Assembly (NCBI RefSeq): GCF_000383575.1
Contig: NZ_KB911579.1
Location: 313,707 to 377,706 of the forward strand
Direction of reading: 5' to 3'
Source: Salinispora oceanensis
Lineage (GTDB): Bacteria > Actinomycetota > Actinomycetes > Mycobacteriales > Micromonosporaceae
Length of the DNA stretch: 64,000 bases
The notes beneath the pieces were generated by a model, which saw only the letters and a list, made by a program, of their open reading frames with translations, was not told the origin of the DNA and ran no database searches. Within the stretch, counting starts at the first letter, position 1. Every line of letters begins with the position of its first letter. The position numbers were made by a program, and so were the translations under genes. Below are positions 28,503 to 37,580 of the stretch, piece by piece.

Positions 28503-31202
28503 TCAGTGGTCAGCGCTGTTCCAGTCCCGTCCGTCGCCGACCGACACCTCCAGCGGCACGGACAGTGGGTACGCCCCGCCCATCTCCCGCCGGACCAACG
28601 TCTCCAGCACCTCCCGCTCCCCGGGGGCCACCTCGAAGACCAGTTCGTCGTGCACTTGGAGCAGCATCCGGGAACGCAGGCCGGCGTCGCGCAACGCCGC
28701 GTCCACGTTCATCATCGCCACCTTGATGACGTCGGCGGCAGAGCCCTGGATCGGAGCGTTGAGCGCCATCCGCTCGGCCATCTCCCGCCGCTGCCGGTTG
28801 TCGCTGACCAGGTCGGGCAGGTAGCGGCGACGGCCGAGGACGCTCTCGGTGTAGCCGTCGCGCCGGGCCCGGGCCACCACCTCCTGCAGGTAGTCACGCA
28901 CCCCACCGAAACCGGCGAAGTAGGTCTCCATCAGCCCGCGAGCCTCCTCGGCGGTAACGCCGAGTTGCTGGGAGAGGCCGAACGCGCTCAGCCCGTAGGC
29001 CAGGCCGTAGTTCATCGCCTTGATCTTGCGCCGCTGGTCGGGGGTGACCGCTTCCACCGGCACTTGGAAGACCGACGAGGCGGTGGCGGCATGGAAGTCG
29101 CGGCCCGAGTTGAAGGCGTCGATCAGGGCCTCGTCCGCCGACAGGTGGGCCATGATCCGCATCTCGATCTGGCTGTAGTCGGCGGTGAGCAGGCTTTCAT
29201 ACCCGGCGCCGACCACGAACGCCCGGCGGATCCGTCGCCCCTCCTCGGTGCGGATCGGAATGTTCTGCAGGTTCGGCTCGGTGGAGGAGAGCCGGCCGGT
29301 GGCTGCCACGGTCTGGTTGAAGGTGGTATGGATTCGACCGTCGTCGGAGACCGACTTGAGTAGCCCGTCAACCGTGCTCTTCAGCTTCGCCACGTCTCGG
29401 TGCCGCAGCAGGTGCCCGAGCACCGGGTGCGGGTTCTGCCCGTGCAGCCACTGCAGGGCGTCCGCATCGGTGGTGTAACCGGTCTTGATCCGCTTGGTCT
29501 TGGGGAGTCCCAGCTCGCCGAAGAGGATCTCCTGCAACTGCTTCGGGGAGCCCAGGTTGAACTCCCGCCCGACGGCCTCGTAGGCACCCTGCGCGGCGGC
29601 CTTCACCTCCGCGGCGAAGTGCGCCTCCAACTCGGACAGGTACTGCGTGTCGGCGGCGATGCCGGTGCGCTCCATGCCAGCGAGAACCCGCATCAGCGGC
29701 AGCTCCACCTCAGCCATCAGCCGGGCCGACAGCTCACCGTCCCGCGACAACTCCGCGTCGATCGCCTCGGCGAGGTCGAGGGTAGCCCGAGCCCGCAGCA
29801 TCAGGTTCTGCTCGGCCGCCCCGTCATCACCCAAGCCGTCGAGGGTGAGCTGACCGGTTTCCGGAAGGTCGACCCGCAGTTCCCGGTGCAGATAGCGCAG
29901 GGCCAGGTCAGTCAGGTCGTAGGAGCGCTGGTCGGGCCGGGCCAGGTAGGCGGCGATCTGCGTGTCTCTGGTGATACCCCGGATCGACCACCCGCGGGCG
30001 GCGAACGCGAGCACCGCCGGCTTGCTGTCGTGCAGCACCTTCGGTCGACTCACGTCAGCCAGCCACTCCGCCAGGGCGGCCTCGTCGGCGACGTCGAGTC
30101 GGCCGGGGTCGAACCAGGCCCCGGCCCCGGCGGCGGTCGCCAGCGCCATGCCGGTCACGTCGGCGAGGTGCCGCCGGTTGGGCCCGGTGTCGAGCGTGAC
30201 CGCGAGGCCGACCGGCGTGTTCGGTGCCGTGTGCGCCCCCAGCCACGCGGCGAGCGCTCCCGGCTCGACGAGGAGCTCACCCGCCAGGTCGAAGCCCGCC
30301 TCGGCTTCCGGCTCAACAGCGTCCAGGTACTGGTAGAGCCGATCTCGAAGGATGCGGAACTCCAGCGTGTCGAAGACCTGGTGCACCGCCTCCCGGTCCC
30401 AGCCAGCCCAGCGTGTCTCCGCCAGTGGCAGGGGCAGCACCAGGTCGGTGACCAAGCCGTTGAGCTCGTGATTACGGATCACGTCGGCGAGTCGCTCCCG
30501 CAGATTCGCCCCGGCCTTACCCTTGATCTCGTCGGCCCGGGCGACGACACCCTCGACCCCGCCGTAGGCGGTGATCCATTTGGCGGCGGTCTTCGGGCCG
30601 ACGCCGGGGACGCCGGGGAGGTTGTCGCTGGTCTCGCCGACCAAAGCGGCGAGGTCTCGATAGTGCTGCGGCGGCACCCCGTATTTCGCCGTCACCGCAG
30701 CCGGGTCCATTCGGGCCAGGTCGGAGACGCCCTTACGGGGATAGAGCACCGTGACGTCGTCATCAACGAGTTGGAAAGCGTCCCGGTCTCCGGTCGTGAT
30801 CAGGACCGACATCCCCTGTTCGCGGGCCTGCCGGGTAAGCGTGGCGATCACGTCGTCCGCCTCGTAGCCCGCCATCTCCACCGCCGGGACCCGCAACGCC
30901 GCCAGAATCTCCTTGACCAGGCTGACCTGGCCCTTGAAGTCGCTCGGGGTCTCGCTGCGGCCCGCTTTGTACGCCGCGTACCGCTCGGTGCGGAAGGAGT
31001 GCCGGGAGACATCGAAGGCCACGGCGATGTGGGTCGGCTGCTCATCCCGAAGAACATTGATCAACATAGAGGTGAAGCCGTAGACCGCGTTGGTCGGTTG
31101 CCCCGTCGTGGTGGAGAAGTTCTCGACCGGCAGGGCGAAGAACGCCCGGTAGGCCAGGGAGTGTCCGTCAACGAGGAGCAGGCGCGGCTTCGTGGCTGTC
31201 AC
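28503..31202 (-). CDS. polA: DNA polymerase I
   Basis: An 899-residue polymerase. Residues 1-300 are the 5'-3' exonuclease/flap domain (LLLVDGHSLAYRAFFAL; the helix-hairpin-helix GVPGVGPKTAAKW). Residues 310-500 correspond to the 3'-5' exonuclease fold but lack the DxE catalytic pair (TLDTGP instead), so proofreading is probably absent, as in other actinobacterial Pol I. The polymerase motifs are intact: DYSQIEMRIMAHLS (A), RRKIKAMNYGLAYG (B) and VHDELVFE (C). It acts in Okazaki fragment processing and repair. GTG 31202 fits the family start. Confidence 0.97.
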   Translation of the reverse strand: MTATKPRLLLVDGHSLAYRAFFALPVENFSTTTGQPTNAVYGFTSMLINVLRDEQPTHIAVAFDVSRHSFRTERYAAYKAGRSETPSDFKGQVSLVKEILAALRVPAVEMAGYEADDVIATLTRQAREQGMSVLITTGDRDAFQLVDDDVTVLYPRKGVSDLARMDPAAVTAKYGVPPQHYRDLAALVGETSDNLPGVPGVGPKTAAKWITAYGGVEGVVARADEIKGKAGANLRERLADVIRNHELNGLVTDLVLPLPLAETRWAGWDREAVHQVFDTLEFRILRDRLYQYLDAVEPEAEAGFDLAGELLVEPGALAAWLGAHTAPNTPVGLAVTLDTGPNRRHLADVTGMALATAAGAGAWFDPGRLDVADEAALAEWLADVSRPKVLHDSKPAVLAFAARGWSIRGITRDTQIAAYLARPDQRSYDLTDLALRYLHRELRVDLPETGQLTLDGLGDDGAAEQNLMLRARATLDLAEAIDAELSRDGELSARLMAEVELPLMRVLAGMERTGIAADTQYLSELEAHFAAEVKAAAQGAYEAVGREFNLGSPKQLQEILFGELGLPKTKRIKTGYTTDADALQWLHGQNPHPVLGHLLRHRDVAKLKSTVDGLLKSVSDDGRIHTTFNQTVAATGRLSSTEPNLQNIPIRTEEGRRIRRAFVVGAGYESLLTADYSQIEMRIMAHLSADEALIDAFNSGRDFHAATASSVFQVPVEAVTPDQRRKIKAMNYGLAYGLSAFGLSQQLGVTAEEARGLMETYFAGFGGVRDYLQEVVARARRDGYTESVLGRRRYLPDLVSDNRQRREMAERMALNAPIQGSAADVIKVAMMNVDAALRDAGLRSRMLLQVHDELVFEVAPGEREVLETLVRREMGGAYPLSVPLEVSVGDGRDWNSADH

Positions 31203-31328
31203 GGTGGCGACTCTAGTCCGTGCCGCCGACAGGGCCGGGCGGCGGCACCGGGACGCCGGCGCGGAAAGTTACTCCGGGGGCCGGCCACCCTCTGCGTGGA
31301 GATAGAGCCGTACCCGGCGCGGCGAGCG

Positions 31329-31363
31329 GCGGCCGGTCGTCCTGGGGCGGGACGACCGGCCGC
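31329..31363 (-). terminator. Terminator of the liv operon
   Basis: A perfect 14-bp inverted repeat, GCGGCCGGTCGTCC (31329-31342) and GGACGACCGGCCGC (31350-31363), with a 7-base loop. It lies 17 bases beyond the livF stop on the minus strand. A strong GC hairpin without T-run is normal in this phylum. Confidence 0.85.
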
Positions 31364-31380
31364 GTGGGCAGTGCCGCCGG

Positions 31381-32091
31381 TCAGGCGACGCCCAGGTACG
31401 CCTCCTTGACCGATGGGTCGTGCAGCAGGTCCTGGCCGGATCCCTCCTTGACGATCCGGCCGGTCTCCAACACGTACCCCCGGTGTGCCCGGGAGAGCGC
31501 CTGCTGGGCGTTCTGCTCCACCAGGAGGACCGTGGTGCCCTGCTGGTTGATCTCCACGATGATGTCGAAGATCTGTTGAATGATCATCGGGGCGAGCCCC
31601 ATCGACGGCTCATCCAACAGCAGCAGCTTCGGCCGAGCCATCAACGCCCGCCCAACCGCGAGCATCTGCTGTTCGCCACCGGAGAGCGTTCCCCCCAGCT
31701 GACGACGCCGCTCCGCCAGCCGCGGAAACAGCTCGAACACCCGCTTCAGGTCGGCGGCGATCCCCGCACTGTCCCGACGGGTGTACGCCCCCATGTCGAG
31801 GTTGTCCAGGACCGTCATCCCCGGGAAGATGCCCCGCCCCTCGGGCGACTGGCAGATGCCCCGCCGTACCCGCAGGTCGGCTCGGAGGTTGGTGATGTCC
31901 TCCCCGTTGAACCGGATCGCTCCCCGGCTCACCGGCCGGAGTCCGGAGATCGCCCGCATGGTGGTGGTCTTACCCGCGCCGTTCGCGCCGATGAGGGCTA
32001 CCACCTCGCCCTCGTTCACGTGCAGGCTGATCCCGTGCAGCGCCTCGATCCGGCCGTACCGGAGGGTCAGATCGTCAATCTCAAGCAGCAT
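31381..32091 (-). CDS. livF: Branched-chain amino acid ABC transporter, ATP-binding subunit LivF
   Basis: A 236-residue ATPase. Walker A is GANGAGKTT, signature LSGGEQQMLAVGRAL, Walker B LLLLDEPSMGLAP, H-loop in VEQNAQQAL. The short length without an inserted loop marks it as LivF. It pairs with LivG under the membrane to drive uptake of leucine, isoleucine and valine. ATG 32091 overlaps the livG stop by 11 bases, a sign of translational coupling. It is the last gene of livKHMGF. Confidence 0.95.
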   Translation of the reverse strand: MLLEIDDLTLRYGRIEALHGISLHVNEGEVVALIGANGAGKTTTMRAISGLRPVSRGAIRFNGEDITNLRADLRVRRGICQSPEGRGIFPGMTVLDNLDMGAYTRRDSAGIAADLKRVFELFPRLAERRRQLGGTLSGGEQQMLAVGRALMARPKLLLLDEPSMGLAPMIIQQIFDIIVEINQQGTTVLLVEQNAQQALSRAHRGYVLETGRIVKEGSGQDLLHDPSVKEAYLGVA

Positions 32092-33004
32092 CTGCGGGCT
32101 CCCCCAGGTACGCCGCGATCACCTTCGGGTCGTCCCGCACCTCGGCGGGCGCCCCCTCAGCGATCTTCTTTCCGAACTCCAGCACCACGATCCGGTCGGT
32201 GACCCCCATGACGAGGCGCATGTCGTGCTCGATGAGCAGCACCGTGAAACCGCGATCCCGGATCTTGCGGATCAGCTCGAGGAGTTCCTCCTTCTCCGCC
32301 GGGTTGAAGCCGGCGGCCGGCTCGTCCAGGCAGAGTAACTTCGGCTCGGTGGCCAGCGCCCGCGCGATCTCCAACCGACGTTGGTAACCGTACGGAAGGT
32401 TACGAGCCAGGTCGTTGGCGCGGTCGTCAATGCCGACGAAGCGCAGCAGTTCGTACGCCTTACGCTCGCCGGCACGCTCCTCGAGCGTATGCCGCGAGAT
32501 GCCGAACACCTGAGCCGAGGAGCGCCGAACCTGCTGCCAGAACCGCACCAGCGCATTGGTCGAATCGACCGTGGGCAACTCCTCCGGCTTCGGCTTGACC
32601 CGGTACAGCCGGAACAACGCACCAACCACACTGGTGCGGTGCTGGGAGTCCGCACCCACCAGCACGTTCTCCAGCGCGGTCATCTCCGGGAAGAGCCGGA
32701 TGTTCTGGAACGTCCGGGCGATTCCCAGCTGGTTGATCCGGTGCGGCTTCCGTCCGCTGACCTGCTGTCCGTCGAACCGAACCGCGCCGGAGGTCGGCCG
32801 GTAGACACCGGTCATCGCGTTGAAGCAGGTGGTCTTGCCGGCCCCGTTCGGACCGATGAGCCCGAGGATCTCGCCCTTGTAGAGGTTGAAACTCAGATTG
32901 TCCAGCGCCACCACGCCGCCAAAGCGGAGCGTGACCCCGGCCACCTCAAGCAGCACCTCGGGCTTGGCAGCGTCCTCGGGTGATGTCTTCTGCTTAGGCA
33001 ACAT
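32081..33004 (-). CDS. livG: Branched-chain amino acid ABC transporter, ATP-binding subunit LivG
   Basis: A 307-residue ATPase, with Walker A GPNGAGKTTCF, signature-like LPYGYQRRLEIARAL (the LivG form of LSGGQ), Walker B LLCLDEPAAGFNP and the H-loop EHDMRLVM. It has an insertion of about 55 residues after the Q-loop (about 120-175, including FRLYRVKPKPEELP), longer than in E. coli LivG. The first 18 residues are a charged extension. ATG 33004 overlaps the livM stop by 11 bases. Confidence 0.95.
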   Translation of the reverse strand: MLPKQKTSPEDAAKPEVLLEVAGVTLRFGGVVALDNLSFNLYKGEILGLIGPNGAGKTTCFNAMTGVYRPTSGAVRFDGQQVSGRKPHRINQLGIARTFQNIRLFPEMTALENVLVGADSQHRTSVVGALFRLYRVKPKPEELPTVDSTNALVRFWQQVRRSSAQVFGISRHTLEERAGERKAYELLRFVGIDDRANDLARNLPYGYQRRLEIARALATEPKLLCLDEPAAGFNPAEKEELLELIRKIRDRGFTVLLIEHDMRLVMGVTDRIVVLEFGKKIAEGAPAEVRDDPKVIAAYLGEPADAA

Positions 33005-34166
33005 TTACCGGAGCCTCCTTCGCCCTGTCCTGCAGCTCGCGCGTTCGTCGCCGACTCGGCAACAGACCCTGCGGGCGCAGCAGCATGATGAGCACCAATG
33101 CTAGGCCGAAGGCGAGGACCCGGTACTCCGAGAAGTCGCGGAACCGCTCCGGCAGGTACGCGAGCAGGAAGGCGCCGACCGCCACTCCCGCCATGTTGCC
33201 GGAGCCACCGACCACCACCATCGCGACGAACAGAATGGAGAGCTGGACGTTGAAGGTCTCGGGCTGAATGAAGGCCGACCGGCTGGCGAAGAGCAGACCG
33301 GAGAAGCCGCCCAGGGCGGCACCGATGGCGAACGCCCAGAGCTTGAACTTGAACGGGTAGACGCCCATCACCGCGGCGGCGTCCTCGTCCTCCCGGATGG
33401 CCAGCCACGACCGCCCCACCCGGCTGTGCTCCAGCCGCCGGACCAGCAGGACCATCAGCAGCACCACGCTCAACGCCAGCCAGTACCAGGGCTTGATGTC
33501 GAGTAGTCCGAAGACCTTGTTGTCGGGCGACGGCGGACCTTCCGGACCGGGAATGCCGGGCACGCCCTGCGCCTCGCCGGCCCACCCCGAGTTCTTCGCG
33601 ACGATCCGAATGATCTCGCCGAAGCCCAGCGTCACGATGGCCAGGTAGTCACCCCGCAGCCGCAGCGTCGGCCAGCCGAGCAGGACGCCCGCGACCAACG
33701 AGAAGGCCAACGCGATCGGGATACAGATCGCCCACGCGATCGCCCAGTCCGAGGAGAGGCCGAACTGATCCTGCAACGCGCCCACAACCGGCGAGTCGGC
33801 CGACCCGAACAGCGCCACGCTGTAGGCGCCCACCGCGTAGAAGCCGACGTAGCCGAGGTCGAGCAGACCAGCCAGCCCGATCACGACGTTGAGCCCGATA
33901 GCCACCAGGACGTACAGGGCGCAGACGAAGAGCACCCCAGCCCAGTTGGCGCCGCCGTCGATGGAGTCGGTCCGGAACCAGTCCAGCCCCGGGATGATCA
34001 GGTTCGTCCCCGGGATGTCGCCGAGGAACGGCAGGTAGTAGAGGAAGGCAACGCCCGCGAGCAGGGTCAGCCAACGCTGCCAACGGGGTAGCGCCCGCCA
34101 CCGGTCACCCATACCCCCCAGAACGTGTCGGCGCCGCTCGTTGAATTGTCGTAGTGCCTCTGTCAT
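32994..34166 (-). CDS. livM: Branched-chain amino acid ABC transporter, permease LivM
   Basis: A 390-residue inner-membrane permease with about nine or ten transmembrane helices. Family signatures are GYVGFYAVGAYSVALFG, LRGDYLAIVTLGFGEIIRI and the coupling helix region SWLAIREDEDAAAVMGV, which contacts the ATPases. A 45-residue polar N-terminal extension precedes the first helix. ATG 34166 overlaps the livH stop as ATGA. Works with LivH as the heterodimeric channel. Confidence 0.95.
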   Translation of the reverse strand: MTEALRQFNERRRHVLGGMGDRWRALPRWQRWLTLLAGVAFLYYLPFLGDIPGTNLIIPGLDWFRTDSIDGGANWAGVLFVCALYVLVAIGLNVVIGLAGLLDLGYVGFYAVGAYSVALFGSADSPVVGALQDQFGLSSDWAIAWAICIPIALAFSLVAGVLLGWPTLRLRGDYLAIVTLGFGEIIRIVAKNSGWAGEAQGVPGIPGPEGPPSPDNKVFGLLDIKPWYWLALSVVLLMVLLVRRLEHSRVGRSWLAIREDEDAAAVMGVYPFKFKLWAFAIGAALGGFSGLLFASRSAFIQPETFNVQLSILFVAMVVVGGSGNMAGVAVGAFLLAYLPERFRDFSEYRVLAFGLALVLIMLLRPQGLLPSRRRTRELQDRAKEAPVNVA

Positions 34167-35137
34167 GCCCTCGCCTTTCCGAGAGACTCACCGAGCAGGC
34201 CGGTCGGGCGGAAGATCAGCACCACCACGAGCACCACGAAGGCGGCCACATCCTCCCAGGTGGATCGGGTCAACGTCGCCGCGTACACCTCGATGACCCC
34301 GAGTAGTAGGCCACCGAGCAGCGCGCCGCGGAGGTTACCGATACCACCGAGCACCGCCGCGGTGAACGCCTTCAGCCCGACCACGAAGCCGATGTCGAAC
34401 TTGGTGATCCCGTACCGCATGTTCCACAACAGGGCCGCGGCGCCCGCCATCAGACCACCCAGGACGAAGACCAGCATGATCACTCGGTCCTGGTGCACCC
34501 CCATCAGGGCGGCGGTGTCTGGGCTCTGTGCCACGGCCCGCACGCCGCGGCCGTACCGCGTCCGGTTGATGAACTGGTCCAACCCGTAGAGCATCACGAG
34601 GGCGGAAGCCACCATGATGATCTGTACGTTGGTGATGTCCGCGCCCGCCACCGAGAGCACTGTCTCCTGCTTCAGCAGCGGCGGAATCCCGATCACGAGC
34701 CGGTTCTCGGTGAATCCGCGTCCCGAGAAGAACCCCGCCATCCACAGCGCAAAGATCTCCACCAGGACGAGCGAGAGCCCGATGGCGGTGATCAGGAAGA
34801 TCAGCGGCGGCGCGTTCATCCGGCGTAGTCGCCGGTAGGCGACCCGTTCGACGGTGAGCGCGGTGGCACCCGAGGCCAGCGCACCGACCACCAGACCGAT
34901 GAGCAGGTAGACGATCGCCATCCCGATCGGCGGGTTGTCGGCCACCCCGAGCAGCGACCAGGTACCGAGGATCGCGAAGGTACCCACCATGAAGATCTCA
35001 GAGTGCGCGAAGTTGATCAGACGGAGCACACCATAGACGAGCGTGTACCCCAAGGCGACGAGGGCATAGATCGCCCCCTTGGACAAGCCATCAACAGTGT
35101 GCTGGGCTAGGTCGCCGAATAAGGCATCGAAATTCAC
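34163..35137 (-). CDS. livH: Branched-chain amino acid ABC transporter, permease LivH
   Basis: A 324-residue permease with about eight transmembrane helices. The N-terminal GLSKGAIYALVALGYTLVYG with RLINFAHSEIFMVG is typical, as are the coupling region GRGVRAVAQSPDTAALMGV and GGIGNLRGALLGG. GTG 35137 has GGGGAG upstream. A perfect stem-loop lies between livK and this gene, so LivH is probably made at a lower level than the binding protein. Confidence 0.95.
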   Translation of the reverse strand: MNFDALFGDLAQHTVDGLSKGAIYALVALGYTLVYGVLRLINFAHSEIFMVGTFAILGTWSLLGVADNPPIGMAIVYLLIGLVVGALASGATALTVERVAYRRLRRMNAPPLIFLITAIGLSLVLVEIFALWMAGFFSGRGFTENRLVIGIPPLLKQETVLSVAGADITNVQIIMVASALVMLYGLDQFINRTRYGRGVRAVAQSPDTAALMGVHQDRVIMLVFVLGGLMAGAAALLWNMRYGITKFDIGFVVGLKAFTAAVLGGIGNLRGALLGGLLLGVIEVYAATLTRSTWEDVAAFVVLVVVLIFRPTGLLGESLGKARA

Positions 35138-35159
35138 GGGTTTCTCCCCTTTGGCACCG

Positions 35160-35191
35160 TTACGCGGCCGGGGAAAACCCCGGCCGCGTAA
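35160..35191 (-). terminator. Intercistronic hairpin between livK and livH
   Basis: A perfect 14-bp inverted repeat, TTACGCGGCCGGGG and CCCCGGCCGCGTAA, with a four-base loop (AAAA on the plus strand). It stands 14 bases after the livK stop and 23 before livH. It could act as a partial terminator or as a 3' mRNA stabiliser so that livK is expressed above the membrane genes. The minus strand has the loop UUUU in the transcript and no U-run after it. Confidence 0.85.
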
Positions 35192-35204
35192 GGGTCATCC
35201 TGGC

Positions 35205-36353
35205 TCAGCTGAGCTTGATCTCCTGCTGGGCCGTGATCTCACCATCCTTGATCTCGTAGGCCCAGATCACCACCCGGGACTCGTCCACGTCACCGCTGTC
35301 GGCGAACTTGAGGGACTTCGAGACTCCCTCCTTGTCGTAGGAGTCGACCCACGCCAGCAGATCCGCACGCGTGGTGTTGCCCTCGGCCAGGCCCTCGATC
35401 AGGACGTTCGCGGCGTCGAAACCCTCGGCACCGTAGGAACCCGGAGGCCCGCCGTACTCCGCCTCGAAGTCAGCCGCGAAGGTGCCACCGGCCTTGTCCG
35501 GCGGCAGGCACGGGCAGGTCACGATCACACCCTCGGCGCTGGCGCCGGCGCCCTTCGGGAAGGACGGGTCATAGAGACCGTCGAAGCCGAGGAAAGGCGT
35601 CGTGATACCGGCCTCCCGCAACTGCTTCACCAGCGGAGCCGCCTCGTTCGTGTAGCCGCCGTAGGCGATCGCGTCCGGCGCGGCAGCCTTGATCTTCGAA
35701 ATGGTGGCGGCGAAGTTGACCTGCTTCTCCTGCACCTGGTCGGTGCCGCCCGCCAGCGCACCGAGGGACTTGGTCAGCTCGTCGGCGATGCCGGCGCCGT
35801 AGGTGGTGCCGTCATTGATCACGAAGACCTTCTTGGCCTGCGCGACGTCCCGAAGGTAGACGGCGGCGGCGGCCCCCTGGACGGCGTCGTTACCGACCAC
35901 CCGGTGGAACACCTTGTTGCCGCCCGCGGTCAACTCGATCGCGGTCGCCGAAGGGCTGATCATCACCATCTCGGCCGCCTCGTAGACCGCCATCGTCGCC
36001 TTGCTCTCACCGGAGAACGCGCCACCGATGACGCCCAGGAAGGACTCGTCGCCGGTGACCTGGTTCGCGACCGGCGTGGCCTGGGTCGGATCGCCCTGGG
36101 TGTCGAACTCCTGCAACTCCACCTTGCAGTCCGGGTTCGCCTCGTTGTGCTGCTTCACCGCAAGCAGGGCGCCGTCGCGCGACGGAATCACCAGACCCGA
36201 GTTCGGGCCGCTGAAGGCACCGAAGATGGCGATCTTGCCACCGCAGTCACTGCTGCCGCCGGCGTTCTCCTCCTCCGCCTGACAGCCCGCAGCGCCGATG
36301 AGGGCCGCCGACAACCCAATGGCGCCGAGCGCCCGTACGTACTTACGCCTCAC
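35205..36353 (-). CDS. livK: Branched-chain amino acid ABC transporter, substrate-binding lipoprotein LivK
   Basis: A 382-residue periplasmic-type binding protein (type I, Leu/Ile/Val family). GTG 36353 has GGAGGAGG nine bases upstream and starts a lipoprotein signal with lipobox IGAAGC (Cys24). Mature features are GGKIAIFGAFSGPNSGL, GVIGGAFSGESKATMAVYE and the hinge segment KVFVINDGTTYGAG. The protein captures the amino acid outside the cell and hands it to LivHM. A decayed copy of its 3' end is at 1053-1250 on the plus strand. Confidence 0.95.
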   Translation of the reverse strand: MRRKYVRALGAIGLSAALIGAAGCQAEEENAGGSSDCGGKIAIFGAFSGPNSGLVIPSRDGALLAVKQHNEANPDCKVELQEFDTQGDPTQATPVANQVTGDESFLGVIGGAFSGESKATMAVYEAAEMVMISPSATAIELTAGGNKVFHRVVGNDAVQGAAAAVYLRDVAQAKKVFVINDGTTYGAGIADELTKSLGALAGGTDQVQEKQVNFAATISKIKAAAPDAIAYGGYTNEAAPLVKQLREAGITTPFLGFDGLYDPSFPKGAGASAEGVIVTCPCLPPDKAGGTFAADFEAEYGGPPGSYGAEGFDAANVLIEGLAEGNTTRADLLAWVDSYDKEGVSKSLKFADSGDVDESRVVIWAYEIKDGEITAQQEIKLS

Positions 36354-36783
36354 GGCTATAGACCTCCTCCAGTTGCAGGAGCCCGAGCACACCCCGAGGC
36401 AGGCAACCGCACCAGTACGGCAGCCTCCCCACCTCGATGTGAGCCCGCACACCTGCTACGGCTCGTGATGGCGGAGCGTACTGGGTCGATAGACGGTCCC
36501 GGAAGGCCTCGAAGCCACGCTTGTCAAACCGTTACGAATACAAACGCCGATACGACCCGAACCCGTAACATCCTTCACAGCTGGCCCGAGGCCGCGAGCG
36601 CACCGGCGATGACCAGCGCAGCCGGCCACCGCCAGCAACGCCGGCGGCCATCGATTCCGGCGGCGAGAAAGATCAACTTTGGCGTCGGGTCACGCCGGGG
36701 TGCACCCCGAACGTACCGAGGCCCCGGCGGCGCCAACCCTGGCCGCAGCGACCCTCGGGAGAGAAGCGGAAGCGGGACCGGAC
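36354..36783. other. Regulatory gap upstream of livK
   Basis: 430 bases with no coding frame of convincing bias. A perfect TTGACA hexamer on the minus strand (36522-36527) points toward livK, but no good -10 element stands 16-19 bases beyond it. The livK leader would be about 150 bases. The left end is next to livK and the right end borders the pdtaR stop; no terminator is obvious for pdtaR. Confidence 0.45.
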
Positions 36784-37404
36784 CTACTGGGCCGGACGGG
36801 GCACCTCGCCCCCGGCGGTCTCCTGGAGGATCCGCTCGGCGACCTCTTTCATGGTCATCCGATGGTCCATCGCGGTGCGCTGGATCCACTTGAAGGCTTG
36901 TGGTTCGGTCATCCCGTACGTGGTCATCAGCGCACCCTTGGCCCGCTCGATGATCTTGCGGATCTCCAACCGGTCGGTGAGGCCAGCAACCTCCGCCTCC
37001 AGGGCGGCGACCTCCGAGTAGCGCGACAACGCGATCTCTACCGCTGGGACCAGGTCGCTCTTCTGGAAGGGCTTGACCAGGTACGCCATCGCGCCGGCCG
37101 CCCGTGCCCGCTCCACCAGGTCCCGCTGGCTGAAGGCGGTCAGGATGATGACCGGAGCGATCCGCTCGCCAGCAATCCGCTCGGCAGCGGCCAGCCCGTC
37201 CATGATGGGCATCTTGATGTCGAGGATGACCAGGTCCGGCTTCAACTCGTTGGCGAGCCGAACGGCCGTCTCACCGTCACCGGCTTCTCCGACGACCTCG
37301 TAACCTTCCTCAACGAGCATCTCGGCGAGATCCAGCCGGATGAGCGCCTCGTCCTCGGCGATCAGTACTCGCCTGCGCTCAACGTCCGTCTGCGTCTCGG
37401 CCAC
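36784..37404 (-). CDS. pdtaR: ANTAR-domain response regulator (PdtaR type)
   Basis: A 206-residue regulator. The receiver domain has acidic residues in VLIAEDEALIRLD, phospho-acceptor Asp62 in LVILDIKMP, and a lysine in AYLVKPF. The C-terminal ANTAR domain (EIRKIIERAKGALMTTYGMTEPQAFKWIQ) binds dual hairpins in RNA to prevent termination. The orthologue in Mycobacterium tuberculosis, PdtaR (Rv1626), works with the histidine kinase PdtaS; no kinase is nearby here. GTG 37404 is preferred over TTG 37410 because GGGAG lies six bases before it. Confidence 0.95.
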   Translation of the reverse strand: MAETQTDVERRRVLIAEDEALIRLDLAEMLVEEGYEVVGEAGDGETAVRLANELKPDLVILDIKMPIMDGLAAAERIAGERIAPVIILTAFSQRDLVERARAAGAMAYLVKPFQKSDLVPAVEIALSRYSEVAALEAEVAGLTDRLEIRKIIERAKGALMTTYGMTEPQAFKWIQRTAMDHRMTMKEVAERILQETAGGEVPRPAQ

Positions 37405-37503
37405 GAGCAACTCCCACCAGTCCGTACCGACACCCGACCGGGTGCCGCGCCCCTTAGCCTAGTGGGTACTCTATAGGCCGACACCGAGGCTGTCGGCAGC
37501 ACT

Positions 37504-37580
37504 GTCCCCGTATTCCAACCGGTAGAGAAACGGAGCTCAAACCTCCGACAGTGTGGGTTCGAATCCCACCGGGGACACCA
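37504..37580 (+). tRNA. tRNA-Leu(CAA)-like, short variable loop
   Basis: A complete cloverleaf: acceptor GTCCCCG/CGGGGAC, a three-pair D-stem TTC/GAA around CAACCGGTAGA, anticodon stem CGGAG/CTCCG with loop CTCAAAC (anticodon CAA, codon UUG), variable loop ACAGT, T-arm GTGGG-TTCGAAT-CCCAC, discriminator A and an encoded CCA. The D-arm with AA..GGTAGA and the A73 discriminator are leucine-like. The five-base variable loop is class I, whereas tRNA-Leu is normally class II with a long variable arm. It lies next to pdtaR. Confidence 0.85.

Noticed and set aside
36500..36530. livK promoter based on TTGACA at 36522-36527
   Set aside because: The -35 is perfect, but no acceptable -10 lies at the right spacing, so I did not annotate a promoter.
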